Source: Streptomyces sp. BK208
GTDB taxonomy: Bacteria > Actinomycetota > Actinomycetes > Streptomycetales > Streptomycetaceae
NCBI RefSeq assembly: GCF_004364245.1
Contig: NZ_SOAV01000004.1
Span: 186,001 to 250,000, forward strand
Length of the DNA: 64,000 nt
Reading direction: 5' to 3'
Each line of letters starts with the position of its first letter. Position 1 is the stretch's first letter. The notes below the pieces were generated by a model. The model saw nothing but the letters and a program-made list of their open reading frames with translations, had not been told where the DNA came from and searched no databases. Below are positions 33,793-42,961 of this stretch, in pieces. Both the position numbers and the translations under genes were made by a program.

Positions 33793-34395
33793 GTGAGTTC
33801 CCCGAAGCCGAATCCCTCGTCGCCCGCGGAACACCGGTCGGACGGCAGCCAGCCCTGGCTGCACCAGAGGGGCCGGACCATTCAGGAGTACGGCACCGTC
33901 AAGCAGTTCCCCGTGGCCCTGACCATGGAGACCCGCCTCTACTCCTGCCAGCGGCTCAACAAGGTCCTCGCGGACACCCGGATCCTGCACGACCTGTACA
34001 AGAAGTACCACTGGCTGATGCGCGGGGCGACGTTCTACCAACTGCACCTGCTCCTCGACAAGCACGCCGGTGAGCAGCTCGAACTGATCGACACCGTCGC
34101 CGAGCGCGTCCAGACGCTGGGCGGCGTCGCGGTGGGCGATCCCCGGCACGTCGCCGAGATCACCACCGTGCCGCGTCCGCCGGACGGGGTCGAGGAGGTG
34201 CCGTCGATGCTGTCGCGGCTGCTGGAGGCGCACGAGCTGATCCTGACCGAGTGTCACGACGCGGCGGCCCGCACCCAGGAGTACGGGGACGACGGCACCA
34301 ACGACCTCCTGGTCTCCGAGGTGCTGCGCACCAACGAACTCCAGGCGTGGTTCGTGGCGGAGCACCTCGTGGACACTCCGCTGGTCCACGCCTGA
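33793..34395 (+). CDS. dps: Dps-like ferritin family protein with N-terminal extension
   Basis: 200 residues from a GTG at 33793 (AGAAGGAG upstream). After a polar 45-residue tail the Dps four-helix core begins: YSCQRLNKVLADTRILHDLYKKYHWLMRGATFYQLHLLLDKHAGEQ in pieces, where the H in KKYHW, D in LLDKHAGEQ and E/H are the inter-subunit ferroxidase residues of Dps. Helix C-D follows with HELILTECHDAAAR. It differs from the main Streptomyces DpsA by its longer tail, which may bind DNA. Dps proteins store iron and protect DNA in stress. Confidence 0.87.
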   Translation: MSSPKPNPSSPAEHRSDGSQPWLHQRGRTIQEYGTVKQFPVALTMETRLYSCQRLNKVLADTRILHDLYKKYHWLMRGATFYQLHLLLDKHAGEQLELIDTVAERVQTLGGVAVGDPRHVAEITTVPRPPDGVEEVPSMLSRLLEAHELILTECHDAAARTQEYGDDGTNDLLVSEVLRTNELQAWFVAEHLVDTPLVHA

Positions 34396-34407
34396 CCCCG
34401 CCCGGAC

Positions 34408-35481
34408 ATGGCGCACACGTCCCAGGACACCGAAGGCGGTCCCCCGGCGCGCGGCCGGTGGTCCGCCTTCCGGCAGTCGCCGTTCTGGCCGGCCACCGTG
34501 CTGGTGCTGATCCTCGCGGCCGCGGCGGGTCTCTTCGCGGGCTCGTACACCTACTCGATGGCGAACCCGACACCGCGCCTGATCCCCACGGCCGTGGTCG
34601 GTTCCTACGAGAGGGCGGGCGGGCAGGCCTATCTGCTCGGCCTGGAGAAGGCGCTCGACACCTCGGTGAAGGTGCATCCGTACCGGACCCGTGCCGCGGC
34701 CCACGAGGCGATCGAGCAGCAGGAGGTGTTCGCGGTCTTCGAACTGCGCGAGGACGGGCGGCGGGCCGTTCTCGACGTGTCCGGCGCGTCCGGCTCGTCG
34801 GTCGCCGAACTGCTCGCGCAGACGGCACCGGCCGTGGGCGAGAAGCTCGGCGTCCAGGTCACCGTCCGGGACGTCAACCCCCTCCAGGAGGGCGACCCGC
34901 GCGGCCTGGCCATCTTCTACATCTCACTGGCCGCCGTGATCATCGGTTTCGTCGGGGCGATCCAGCTGAGCGTGCACGCGCGCTCGCTCACCCCGGTCGA
35001 GCGCATCCTGTTCACGGTGGCCTACGCGCTGCTGGGCGGGTTCGCCATCGCCGCCACGGTGGACTGGCTGCTGGGCGCGCTGGACCTGCCGTTCGCCGAG
35101 TCGTGGCTGATCCTGGCGCTCACGATGTTCGTGTCCGGCATGGTCTTCACCATGTTCAACACCCTGTTCGGCCGCTGGGCGATGCTGCCCACGTGGGGCC
35201 TGATGGTGATCATCGGCAACCCCTCCTCGGGCGGCGCGGTGTCCTGGCCGCTGCTGCCGTCACCGCTGGGACTGATCGGCCGGTGGCTGCCGCCCGGGGC
35301 CTCGGTCAACGCGCAGCACACGGCGGTGTACTTCCAGGGCCATCAGCACGCCTTCCCCTTCCTGGTGCTGGCCGGGTGGGCGCTGCTGTCCTGCGCGGTC
35401 TTCTGGGTCTGGCGGCACCGGCATCCCGGCGGACGGGAGAAGGACCCGTCGGAAGCCGGGACGGAGGCCACCGGCTCCTGA
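34408..35481 (+). CDS. ABC-2/YhgE-Pip-like membrane protein
   Basis: 357 residues from the ATG at 34408, 12 bp after the Dps stop. It has an N-terminal helix (WPATVLVLILAAAAGLFAGSYTYSMANPTPRLIPTAVV in pieces), an extracytoplasmic domain of about 130 residues, and then five or six membrane helices (IFYISLAAVIIGFVGAIQL, SWLILALTMFVSGMVFTMFN) with the conserved motif NPSSGGAVSWPLLP. This plan is that of the DUF3533/SNG1 and YhgE/Pip membrane proteins, which are ABC-2-like permeases without an obvious ATPase. Export of a toxic compound is a common guess. Close spacing with dps may mean co-transcription. Confidence 0.7.
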   Translation: MAHTSQDTEGGPPARGRWSAFRQSPFWPATVLVLILAAAAGLFAGSYTYSMANPTPRLIPTAVVGSYERAGGQAYLLGLEKALDTSVKVHPYRTRAAAHEAIEQQEVFAVFELREDGRRAVLDVSGASGSSVAELLAQTAPAVGEKLGVQVTVRDVNPLQEGDPRGLAIFYISLAAVIIGFVGAIQLSVHARSLTPVERILFTVAYALLGGFAIAATVDWLLGALDLPFAESWLILALTMFVSGMVFTMFNTLFGRWAMLPTWGLMVIIGNPSSGGAVSWPLLPSPLGLIGRWLPPGASVNAQHTAVYFQGHQHAFPFLVLAGWALLSCAVFWVWRHRHPGGREKDPSEAGTEATGS

Positions 35482-36041
35482 CGCCGCGTCGTGCCCACGG
35501 GGAGGTGAGGGCACGACAGGCCATCCGGAGGGCGAGCCGGCCGCCGGGGTCGTCCGGCGGAGCACCGAGCCGTTCGCGGACCTGGCGCAGCCGGGCGACG
35601 ACGGAGTCGCGGTGCAGGCCGAGGACGCGGGCGGCGGCGGTGGCGGCCCGCCGCCCTCCAGGAACGCCTCGCGGCCGAAGGCCGCTTCGTCCCTGTCGTC
35701 GGCCCCACCGGGGCTGCGATCATGTGGCTGGAGCCGCGGGTGCGGCTCGGGGCGCGACCCAGGGGGTGTCGTTTGGATCTTGCCGCGGACGCGCGGGGCC
35801 CGGCAGGCACATCCGCGGCGTTGTCGTCGGTTGCCGGGCATGTGCCCTGGCGCCCCCTCCGCTTGCAGCCGCACGCCCCGGACCCCGCTCGGGCCGGCAC
35901 CGGGGCACCGTCGCCCGGAACCGGCCCGGACCGAACGACACCCCCGGTCCGCACCACCTGCCTGCCACCGCGGCCGAAGCACCGCATCACCCGACAACCG
36001 CCCGGTCCGTCCGTCCGGACCCACGACCCTGGAGTTGCCCC
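35482..36041. other. 560 bp gene-poor interval holding the PucR remnant
   Basis: Besides the PucR fragment this stretch has no credible gene. At 35765-35781 the phrase GGTGTCGTTTGGATCTT resembles a motif I associate with the ends of Streptomyces IS5-type elements, but no transposase or clear terminal repeat is present. The 3' part up to the aminotransferase start holds no recognisable site apart from a weak ribosome site. Confidence 0.5.
35490..35700 (-). pseudogene. Decayed PucR-family regulator, C-terminal HTH fragment
   Basis: On the minus strand, residues ARVLGLHRDSVVARLRQVRE, then RLGAPPDDPGGRLALRMACR, match the C-terminal HTH_30 domain of PucR/CdaR-like regulators (about 35500-35635). 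The upstream half (EAAFGREAFLEGG) continues the likely family helix but in another frame; the shift falls in the run of G/C codons near 35638-35650. There is no start and no stop at the right place, and the N-terminal GAF/ggdef-like part is missing. It is a truncated, frameshifted remnant. Confidence 0.65.
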
Positions 36042-37244
36042 ATGGCCCTCGACGTCGCCGCGATCCGCGCACATGTGCCCGCCCTCAAGTCCGGTACCGC
36101 GCGGTTCGACGCGCCGGGCGGTACGCAGACCCCGCAGCCGGTGATCGACGCGATCGCCGCGGCGCTGACCGCCCCGCTCGCCAACCGGGGCCGCAACACC
36201 GAGGGCGAGCGCAACGCCGACCGGATCGTGGCCGAGGCCCGGTCCGCGCTCGCCGACCTCCTCGCCGCCACGCCGCAGACGGTCGCCTTCGGACGCAGCG
36301 CAACCCAGCTCACCTACGACCTGTCCCGGACCCTGGGCAAGGACTGGGCGCCGGGCGACGAGGTGGTGGTCACCCGGCTCGACCACGACTCGAACATCCG
36401 GCCGTGGGTGCAGGCGGCCGAGGCGGCGGGGGCCCGCGTGCGGTGGGCGGACTTCGACCCCGCGACGGGCGAGCTGCGGCCCGAGCACGTCGCGGCGGTA
36501 CTGAGCCCGCGTACCAGGCTGGTCGCGGTCACCGCCGCGTCGAACCTGATCGGGACGATGCCGGACCTGCCGGCGCTGGCGTCCCTCGTCCACGCGCACG
36601 GGGCGCACTTCCACGTCGACGCGGTGCACTACGCCTCGCACGCCGTGGTGGACCTGGCGGAGACGGGCGCGGACACGCTGGTGTGCTCGCCGTACAAGTT
36701 CCTCGGACCGCACCTGGGCGTGCTGACCGGCCGGGCCGAGGTGCTGGAGTCGCTGCGCCCGGACAAGCTGCTGCCGTCCGCCGACACCGTGCCCGAGCGG
36801 TTCGAACTGGGCACGCTGCCCTACGAGTTGCTGGCCGGGGCGAGCGCGGCGGTGGATTTCCTGGCAGGGCTCGCCCCGGAGGCCCGGGGCTCGCGCCGGG
36901 ACCGGCTGGTCGCCTCGTTCGCCGCGCTGGAGAGCCACGAGGACGTGCTGCGCGAGCGGATCGAGGAGGGGCTGGCCGCGCTGGACGGCGTCACCGTGTA
37001 CTCGCGGGCCGCACGGCGCACGCCGACCCTGCTGTTCACCGTGGCGGGCCTGCGGCCGGCCGAGGTGTACCGGCAGCTGGCCGAGCGGGGCGTCGACGCG
37101 CCCGCCGGGTCCTTCTACGCCCTGGAGGCCTCGCGCCGCCTGGGCCTGGGCGACGAGGGCGCCGTCCGCGTCGGACTGGCGCCCTACACCGGCGCGGACG
37201 ACGTGGAGCGTCTCCTGACCGCGCTGGCCGGCCTCGACCGCTGA
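36042..37244 (+). CDS. Class V aminotransferase (cysteine desulfurase-like)
   Basis: 400 residues from the ATG at 36042 (GGAGTTGCCCC before it). A fold-type I PLP enzyme of the NifS/CsdA class: GGTQTPQPVIDAI and NRGRNTEGERNADRIV at the start, the LDHDSNIRPWVQAAE motif, the HVDAVHYASH pyridoxal-contact stretch, and the Schiff-base lysine in VCSPYKFLGPHLG. The usual catalytic-cysteine loop of cysteine desulfurases is not evident near the C-terminus, so it may be a kynureninase-like, isopenicillin-epimerase-like or selenocysteine-lyase-like member. It is a stand-alone gene converging with the alpha-xylosidase gene (13 bp gap). Confidence 0.85.
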   Translation: MALDVAAIRAHVPALKSGTARFDAPGGTQTPQPVIDAIAAALTAPLANRGRNTEGERNADRIVAEARSALADLLAATPQTVAFGRSATQLTYDLSRTLGKDWAPGDEVVVTRLDHDSNIRPWVQAAEAAGARVRWADFDPATGELRPEHVAAVLSPRTRLVAVTAASNLIGTMPDLPALASLVHAHGAHFHVDAVHYASHAVVDLAETGADTLVCSPYKFLGPHLGVLTGRAEVLESLRPDKLLPSADTVPERFELGTLPYELLAGASAAVDFLAGLAPEARGSRRDRLVASFAALESHEDVLRERIEEGLAALDGVTVYSRAARRTPTLLFTVAGLRPAEVYRQLAERGVDAPAGSFYALEASRRLGLGDEGAVRVGLAPYTGADDVERLLTALAGLDR

Positions 37245-37257
37245 CCGCGTCCCGGCG

Positions 37258-39528
37258 TCACGACAGCGGCACGGTCACCTCCCCTTCGCCCTCCGCGCTC
37301 CCGCCGCCCGCGACCCGGACGGTGAACGGGCGGTCGGTGCCGTTCGCGGTGACGCGCAGGGCGTCCCCCTCGCGCCGCACGCGGAAGGCCGCGGCCGGTG
37401 TGCCCAGGAGGTCGGGCACGCGGGCCTCGGCCGTGTAGTCGGCGTCGGCGGTCGGATGGACCAGCAGGGTCGGGGCGTCCAGCCAGTCGCCGTCGGGGCG
37501 CGTGTCGTCGGCGGCGAGCGGCAGGACGGCGCCCTCCCTGACGTACAGGGGCAGACTGTCGTAGCCGTGCCGTTCGGTGCGCCAGGCCGGGCCGGTGACG
37601 CGCTCGCCGGTCAGCAGGTGGGTCCAGGTGCCCGCGGGAAGGTAGACCTCGACCTCGCCGTCCTCGGTGAAGACCGGGGCGACGAGGAGGTCGGGGCCGA
37701 GCATGTACTGGCGGTCCAGCGGGCGGCAGGCCGGGTCGTGCGGGTACTCCAGGACCATCGGCCGCATCATCGGCACGCCGGTGCGGTGGGCCTCGGCGGC
37801 GACGCCGTACAGGTAGGGCATGAGGCGGTGCTTGAGGAGGGTGAAGCTGCGGGCGACGTCTACCGCCTCCTCGCCGAACTCCCACGGCACCCGGTAGGAC
37901 GAGGAGCCGTGCAGCCGGCTGTGCGAGGAGAGCAGGCCGAAGGCGAGCCAGCGCTTGAAGACCGCCGGGTCGGGCGTGCCCTCGAAGCCGCCGATGTCGT
38001 GGCTCCAGAAGCCGAAGCCGCTCAGGGACAGGGAGAGGCCGCCCCGCAGTGACTCGGCCATCGCCTCGAAGGACGACCAGCAGTCGCCGCCCCAGTGGAC
38101 GGGGTACTGCTGGCCCCCCGCGGTCGCCGAACGGGCGAAGAGGACGGCCTCGCCCTGACCGCGCTCCTTCTCGAGGAGTTCGAAGACGGTGCGGTTGAAC
38201 AGGTGCGTGTAGTAGTTGTGCATGCGCTGCGGGTCGGAGCCGTCGTGCCAGACCACGTCGGTGGGGATGCGCTCGCCGAAGTCGGTCTTGAAGCAGTCCA
38301 CGCCCTGGTCGAGCAGCGGCTTGAGCTTCCCGGCGAACCAGTCGCGGGCGGCCGGGCTGGTGAAGTCGACCAGGCCCATGCCCGCCTGCCACAGGTCCCA
38401 CTGCCAGATGTCGCCGTCGGGCCTGCGCACCAGGTGCCCCAGGGCGGCGGCCTCGTCGAAGAGCGGGGACTTCTGCGCGATGTAGGGGTTGATCCAGGCG
38501 CTGACCCTCAGCCCCTTGGCCTTGAGCCGGGCGAGCATGCCGTCCGGGTCCGGGAAGACGTCCGGGTCCCACTGGAAGTCGCACCACTGGTACTCGCGCA
38601 TCCAGAAGCAGTCGAAGTGGAAGACGGAGAGCGGGATGCCGCGCCGGGCCATGCCGTCCACGAACTTCGTCACGGTCCCCTCGTCGTACGAGGTGGTGAA
38701 GGACGTGGTGAGCCAGAGTCCGAAGGACCAGGCCGGCGGCAGGGCGGGGCGGCCGGTGAGGGCGGTGTAGCGGGTGAGGACGTCCTTGGGCGTGGGCCCG
38801 GCGACGACGTAGTACTCCAGCGTCTGGTCCTCGACGCTGAACTGCACCTGGCCCACCGACTCGGAGCCGACCTCGAAGGAGACCGCGCCGGGGTGGTTGA
38901 CGAAGACGCCGTAGCCGCGCGAGGACAGGTAGAACGGGACGTTCTTGTAGGCCTGTTCGCTGCTCGTGCCGCCGTCCGCCTGCCACATGTCGACGACCTG
39001 GCCGTTCTTGACGAACGGGGTGAAGCGTTCGCCGAGGCCGTAGATCTGCTCGCCCACGCCGAGGGCGAGGCGGCCGAGCATGTGGTGCGCGCCGTCGCCG
39101 GTGGTGGCGAAGGCGGTGCCCTTGGCGTCGGCGCGGGTCAGCTCGCGCCCGTCGGCGTCGTGGAAGGTGAGGCCCCAGGGGCCCTCGCGGTCCAGGCGGA
39201 GGGTGAGCGGACCGCTGGTCAGCTCGGTGAGGCCGCCGTCCTGGCGCACCTCGCCGGCGCCGTCCGGCGCGCCGGCGAGGGCGAAGTCGGGGCCGGGCCG
39301 GCGCTTCCCGGCGTGGTGGGTGACGCGGACGCCGATGACGCCCTCGGCGGGAGAGAAGCATTCGACCGTGAGGAGCGGCGCGTTGAGCGTGTCCCCCCTC
39401 CGCGTCACCTTCTTCACGGCGGCATGGGCGGTGAAGCGCTTCGATTCAGGGCGCACATCGCGTACCTCGGTGGCGTACGAGAGTTGCACACCCTCACGGA
39501 TGAGCCAGAAGCCGTCGGTGAACTTCAT
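37258..39528 (-). CDS. GH31 alpha-xylosidase (YicI-like)
   Basis: 756 residues from the ATG at 39528 with GAGGAAG 6 nt upstream. The N-terminal beta-domain, the (beta/alpha)8 core and two C-terminal beta-domains are all represented. The catalytic nucleophile is Asp416 in FKTDFGER and the acid/base Asp482 in HWGGDCWS; these numbers coincide with those of E. coli YicI. The MREYQWCDFQWDP stretch and GHLVRRPDG are also YicI-like. It removes terminal alpha-xylose from isoprimeverose or xyloglucan oligosaccharides. It faces an ABC sugar importer across 284 bp and is likely co-regulated with it. Confidence 0.93.
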   Translation of the reverse strand: MKFTDGFWLIREGVQLSYATEVRDVRPESKRFTAHAAVKKVTRRGDTLNAPLLTVECFSPAEGVIGVRVTHHAGKRRPGPDFALAGAPDGAGEVRQDGGLTELTSGPLTLRLDREGPWGLTFHDADGRELTRADAKGTAFATTGDGAHHMLGRLALGVGEQIYGLGERFTPFVKNGQVVDMWQADGGTSSEQAYKNVPFYLSSRGYGVFVNHPGAVSFEVGSESVGQVQFSVEDQTLEYYVVAGPTPKDVLTRYTALTGRPALPPAWSFGLWLTTSFTTSYDEGTVTKFVDGMARRGIPLSVFHFDCFWMREYQWCDFQWDPDVFPDPDGMLARLKAKGLRVSAWINPYIAQKSPLFDEAAALGHLVRRPDGDIWQWDLWQAGMGLVDFTSPAARDWFAGKLKPLLDQGVDCFKTDFGERIPTDVVWHDGSDPQRMHNYYTHLFNRTVFELLEKERGQGEAVLFARSATAGGQQYPVHWGGDCWSSFEAMAESLRGGLSLSLSGFGFWSHDIGGFEGTPDPAVFKRWLAFGLLSSHSRLHGSSSYRVPWEFGEEAVDVARSFTLLKHRLMPYLYGVAAEAHRTGVPMMRPMVLEYPHDPACRPLDRQYMLGPDLLVAPVFTEDGEVEVYLPAGTWTHLLTGERVTGPAWRTERHGYDSLPLYVREGAVLPLAADDTRPDGDWLDAPTLLVHPTADADYTAEARVPDLLGTPAAAFRVRREGDALRVTANGTDRPFTVRVAGGGSAEGEGEVTVPLS

Positions 39529-39587
39529 GATCTTCCTCGGGTGGGGCGGGAGCTGTCGGGTGGGGAGCACGGGGGCCGTCTCACAGC

Positions 39588-39607
39588 GTTTTGATCGTAC
39601 ACAAAAC
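39588..39607. promoter_or_regulatory. GTTTTG-N8-CAAAAC dyad before the alpha-xylosidase gene
   Basis: A perfect 6 bp inverted repeat in an AT-rich patch 60 bp upstream of the GH31 start. It has the TTTTG...CAAAA shape of ROK-family (Mlc/NagC/XylR) operators. A related AAACAAAAC stands at 39760-39768 before the binding-protein gene. Confidence 0.55.
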
Positions 39608-39812
39608 AAATCCGTCCGCCGAGACGTTCGCCACCATTCCACCGCGCTGAACTGGGAGTATTACCCAAGGGAACACATCACTCACCGCACGGAGCCGGGA
39701 GACCGGGGCCACTTTCCTCTAGCGCGGGAGCGGGTCCGTGACGTATTAGTCATCACATCAAACAAAACAGTCCGGCGACGGAGCCGGACAGTACGACAGC
39801 AAGGGCCGCACC

Positions 39813-41099
39813 ATGTCGAAGCGCTTCACCTCGCTCGCCTTGACAGCACACCCTCCGGCTGCCACGCGCCGCGGGCGAGGACGCTCACGCCGAGTCGTCG
39901 CCCCGTTCACCGCCGTGTCCGTACTGGTCGCCGGGGCGGCACTGGCCGGCTGCGGACAGCAGCGGGACGCCGACACGTACACCGTGATGAACTCGTCGAC
40001 CGACGAGTCGTACCACCGCTGGGACGCGGAGGCGATGGCCCGCTGCGGCGAGCAGCTGGGTGTCACGATCGAGCAGCAGAGCGTCCCGGCGGCGCAGGTG
40101 ATGACGAAGGCCCTGCGCATGGCCTCGTCCAAGTCGCTGCCCGACGTCGTGCAGTTCGACGCGTCCGAGATGCCGACCTTCGCGGACGCGGGGGGTCTCG
40201 TCGACCTGCGGACGATCGGACTGAGCACCGACGGCATCCCCGACGGCATCGTCGACTTCGGCTCCTACAAGGGCACGTACTACGGCGCGGCCCGCTCCGT
40301 GAACACCCTGGCCCTCTTCTACAACAAGGACGTCCTCGACGAGGCGGGCGTGAAGGTCCCGGCCACCTGGGCGGAGCTGCGCCGGACGGCGCAGGAGCTC
40401 ACACGGGGCAAGCGGTACGGCCTGGCGCTCAGCGCGGGCGGCGCGGAGGACGGCGTCTTCCAGTTCACGCCGTTCATGTGGTCCAACGGCGGTGACGAGA
40501 CCGACCTGGACGGCCCGAAGGTCGTGGAGGCTCTGGACTACTGGAAGAGCCTGCTCAAGGACCGTTCGCTGTCGAAGTCGACGGTCAACTGGACCCAGGC
40601 GGACGTCAACGACCAGTTCATGGCCGGCAACGCGGCGATGATGATCAACGGGCCGTGGCAGGTGGAGACCCTCAACAGCGACACGTCGCTGCACTGGGGC
40701 ATCGCGCCGATCCCGGTGCCCGCGGCGGGCGACGACTCGGTGGGTCCCCTCGGCGGCGCCGTCCTGACCGTGCCCAACACCGGTGACGAGGCCCGGGAGA
40801 AGACGGCCGGGAAGATCGTCGCGTGTCTGGCGAGCGAGAAGGAGCAGCTGACCTACGCGCTCAACAGCTGGATGGTCCCGGCCAACGCGAAGGCAGCCGC
40901 CGAATGGCGCGAGAAGGTGCCCGAGCTGGACTCGCTCGCCGACCAGGTGGCCGTCGCCCGGTCCCGGACGGCGAAGCTCGGCGCCGGCTGGTCGAGCGTG
41001 TCGCTCGCCCTGCAGAGCGCCTTCCAGTCGGCCCTGACCGGCCAGTCCAGTGAGACCGCCCTGAAGCGCGCCCAGCAGCGGGCCACGAGCGGGAACTGA
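39813..41099 (+). CDS. Extracellular sugar-binding lipoprotein of an ABC importer
   Basis: 428 residues from the ATG at 39813. The signal is of the lipoprotein type: basic N-terminus with RRGRGRSRR, then VAPFTAVSVLVAGAALAGCG, lipidation at the cysteine of LAGC. The mature part is a solute-binding family 1 protein (MalE-like): LPDVVQFDASEMPTFADAGGLVDL, NTLALFYNKDVLDEAGV and GNAAMMINGPW. It delivers oligosaccharides to the two permeases encoded next. No ATPase gene is in this cluster, as usual in Streptomyces, where MsiK serves many importers. Confidence 0.93.
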   Translation: MSKRFTSLALTAHPPAATRRGRGRSRRVVAPFTAVSVLVAGAALAGCGQQRDADTYTVMNSSTDESYHRWDAEAMARCGEQLGVTIEQQSVPAAQVMTKALRMASSKSLPDVVQFDASEMPTFADAGGLVDLRTIGLSTDGIPDGIVDFGSYKGTYYGAARSVNTLALFYNKDVLDEAGVKVPATWAELRRTAQELTRGKRYGLALSAGGAEDGVFQFTPFMWSNGGDETDLDGPKVVEALDYWKSLLKDRSLSKSTVNWTQADVNDQFMAGNAAMMINGPWQVETLNSDTSLHWGIAPIPVPAAGDDSVGPLGGAVLTVPNTGDEAREKTAGKIVACLASEKEQLTYALNSWMVPANAKAAAEWREKVPELDSLADQVAVARSRTAKLGAGWSSVSLALQSAFQSALTGQSSETALKRAQQRATSGN

Positions 41100-41110
41100 G
41101 GTACGCCCCC

Positions 41111-42076
41111 ATGACCACGCCCACGCCCACGTCGTCCGTCTCCGCGCGGACACCCGCGAAGCCGTCCACGTCGCCCGCCCCTTCCGACCCCGGCCGCATC
41201 GCGCGCCGGCGCAGGCTCACCCGGTGGGGCTTCGTCGCCCCCGCCGTCGTCTTCATGCTGCTGTTCTTCGGCTACCCGCTCGTGCGCAACGTCGTGATGA
41301 GCTTCCAGGACTACACGCCGAAGACCTTCTTCACCGGTGAGGCGCCCTTCAACGGCACCGACAACTGGTCCAACGTCTTCCAGGACGCCCTGTTCGGCAA
41401 GGCCCTGTGGCACACGCTCGTCTTCACGGCGGGCTCGCTGCTCGGGCAGTTCTGCATCGGACTGGCGCTGGCGGTCTTCTTCAGCCGCCGCTTCCCGCTG
41501 AACGGGGTGCTGCGCTCGCTGATCCTGCTGCCCTGGCTGGTGCCCATGGTGGTGTCCGGCATCGTGTGGCGGCGCATCCTCGACCAGGACACGGGTGTGC
41601 TCAACTCGTTCCTGGACACCCTCGGTCTCGGCGGCCACACGCCGTGGCTGACCAGCCCCGAGATGGCCCTGCTGTCGGTGATCCTGGTCAACATCTGGAT
41701 CGGCATCCCGTTCAACATGGTCATCCTGTACGGCGGTCTCCAGGAGATCCCGAAGGAGCTGCACGAGGCGGCCGCCCTCGACGGCGCCTCGGCCTGGCGT
41801 ACCTTCCGCTCGGTCACCCTGCCGATGCTCAAGCCCGTCGTCACCGTCGTCCTGGTGCTCGGCTTCATGTCGACGGTCAAGATCCTCGACCTGATCCTGG
41901 CCCTGACCGACGGCGGCCCGGCCGACGCCACGCAGACGCTGGGCACCCTGACGTACCAGAACTCCTTCGTCCAGCTGGACTTCGGCGCGGGCGCCGTCGT
42001 CGGCAACGTACTCATCCTGATCTCCGCCGTGTTCGCGGTGTTCTACCTGCGGGCCAACCGCACCGAGGGGAAGTGA
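41111..42076 (+). CDS. ABC sugar permease (MalF type)
   Basis: 321 residues from the ATG at 41111. After a polar tail it has six membrane helices, with GFVAPAVVFMLLFFGYPLVRNVVMSFQDY as the first, and the cytoplasmic EAA loop EIPKELHEAAALDGASAWRTF, which docks on the ATPase. It lies 11 bp after the binding-protein stop and is 5 bp from the second permease, forming one operon. Confidence 0.95.
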   Translation: MTTPTPTSSVSARTPAKPSTSPAPSDPGRIARRRRLTRWGFVAPAVVFMLLFFGYPLVRNVVMSFQDYTPKTFFTGEAPFNGTDNWSNVFQDALFGKALWHTLVFTAGSLLGQFCIGLALAVFFSRRFPLNGVLRSLILLPWLVPMVVSGIVWRRILDQDTGVLNSFLDTLGLGGHTPWLTSPEMALLSVILVNIWIGIPFNMVILYGGLQEIPKELHEAAALDGASAWRTFRSVTLPMLKPVVTVVLVLGFMSTVKILDLILALTDGGPADATQTLGTLTYQNSFVQLDFGAGAVVGNVLILISAVFAVFYLRANRTEGK

Positions 42077-42081
42077 CGTCC

Positions 42082-42909
42082 ATGGCCTCCCACACGCCCA
42101 CCGCCTCCCGGCGCCGCTGGGGCTCCACCGTCGCCGGCGTTCTGATCCTGTGCGTGATGCTGTTCCCGCTGTACTGGATGCTCAACACCGCGCTGCAGCC
42201 CGACGCGGGACTGCTCCAGGTCGACCCGGTGCCGGGCAGCCTGGACCTGTCCGGCTTCTCCAAGGCGATCAGCGACCAGGGCGGGCACCTGCTGACCTCG
42301 CTGGCGGTCTCGCTGGGCGCGGTCGCCATCTGCCTGGTGATCTCGGCGCCGGCCGCCTACGGGCTCGCGCGGTTCGGGCTGCGCGGCTCGCGCACGATCG
42401 TCTTCGGCACGCTGATCACCCAGATGGTGCCGGGCATCGTCATCGCCAACGCGCTCTACAACTCCTACGTCGACCTCGGCCTGGTCAACTCCTACTTCGG
42501 CCTGATGCTGGCGGACGCCTCGCTGGGCATCCCGTTCTCCATCGTGCTGATGCGCTCGTTCATGGTGTCGATCCCGGGCGAGGTGATCGAGGCCGCGCAG
42601 ATCGACGGGGCCGGGCCGCTGCGGACGTTCGTGCGGGTGGTGCTGCCGATGAGCCGCAACTCGCTGATCACGTCGGGGCTGTTCGCGTTCCTGTTCTCGT
42701 GGAGCGACTTCATGTTCGCCCTCACCCTGAACACCACCGACGACGTCAAGCCCATCACCCTGGGCATCTACCAGTACATCGGCGCACACGTCGGCGACTG
42801 GGGCTCGGTGATGGCCGCCTCCGTGCTGTCCGCGGTGCCGGCGGCGATCCTCCTCGTCCTCGCCCAGAAGTACATCGCCGCCGGAATCTCCGGCGGTTCC
42901 GTCAAGTGA
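42082..42909 (+). CDS. ABC sugar permease (MalG type)
   Basis: 275 residues from the ATG at 42082 with GAGGGG 8-10 nt upstream. Six membrane helices begin at VAGVLILCVMLFPLYWMLNTAL; the EAA loop is SIPGEVIEAAQIDGAGPLRTF and the C-terminus ends AAGISGGSVK as in the family. It pairs with the preceding permease. Confidence 0.95.
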   Translation: MASHTPTASRRRWGSTVAGVLILCVMLFPLYWMLNTALQPDAGLLQVDPVPGSLDLSGFSKAISDQGGHLLTSLAVSLGAVAICLVISAPAAYGLARFGLRGSRTIVFGTLITQMVPGIVIANALYNSYVDLGLVNSYFGLMLADASLGIPFSIVLMRSFMVSIPGEVIEAAQIDGAGPLRTFVRVVLPMSRNSLITSGLFAFLFSWSDFMFALTLNTTDDVKPITLGIYQYIGAHVGDWGSVMAASVLSAVPAAILLVLAQKYIAAGISGGSVK

Positions 42910-42961
42910 ACCGACCACCGCACCCCGCACGTCACGCAAGCACGGAGATGAGCACCACAGC

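Noticed and set aside
35765-35781. Calling an insertion sequence from GGTGTCGTTTGGATC
   Set aside because: Only a short phrase from memory; no transposase, no inverted terminal repeats, no target duplication could be found.
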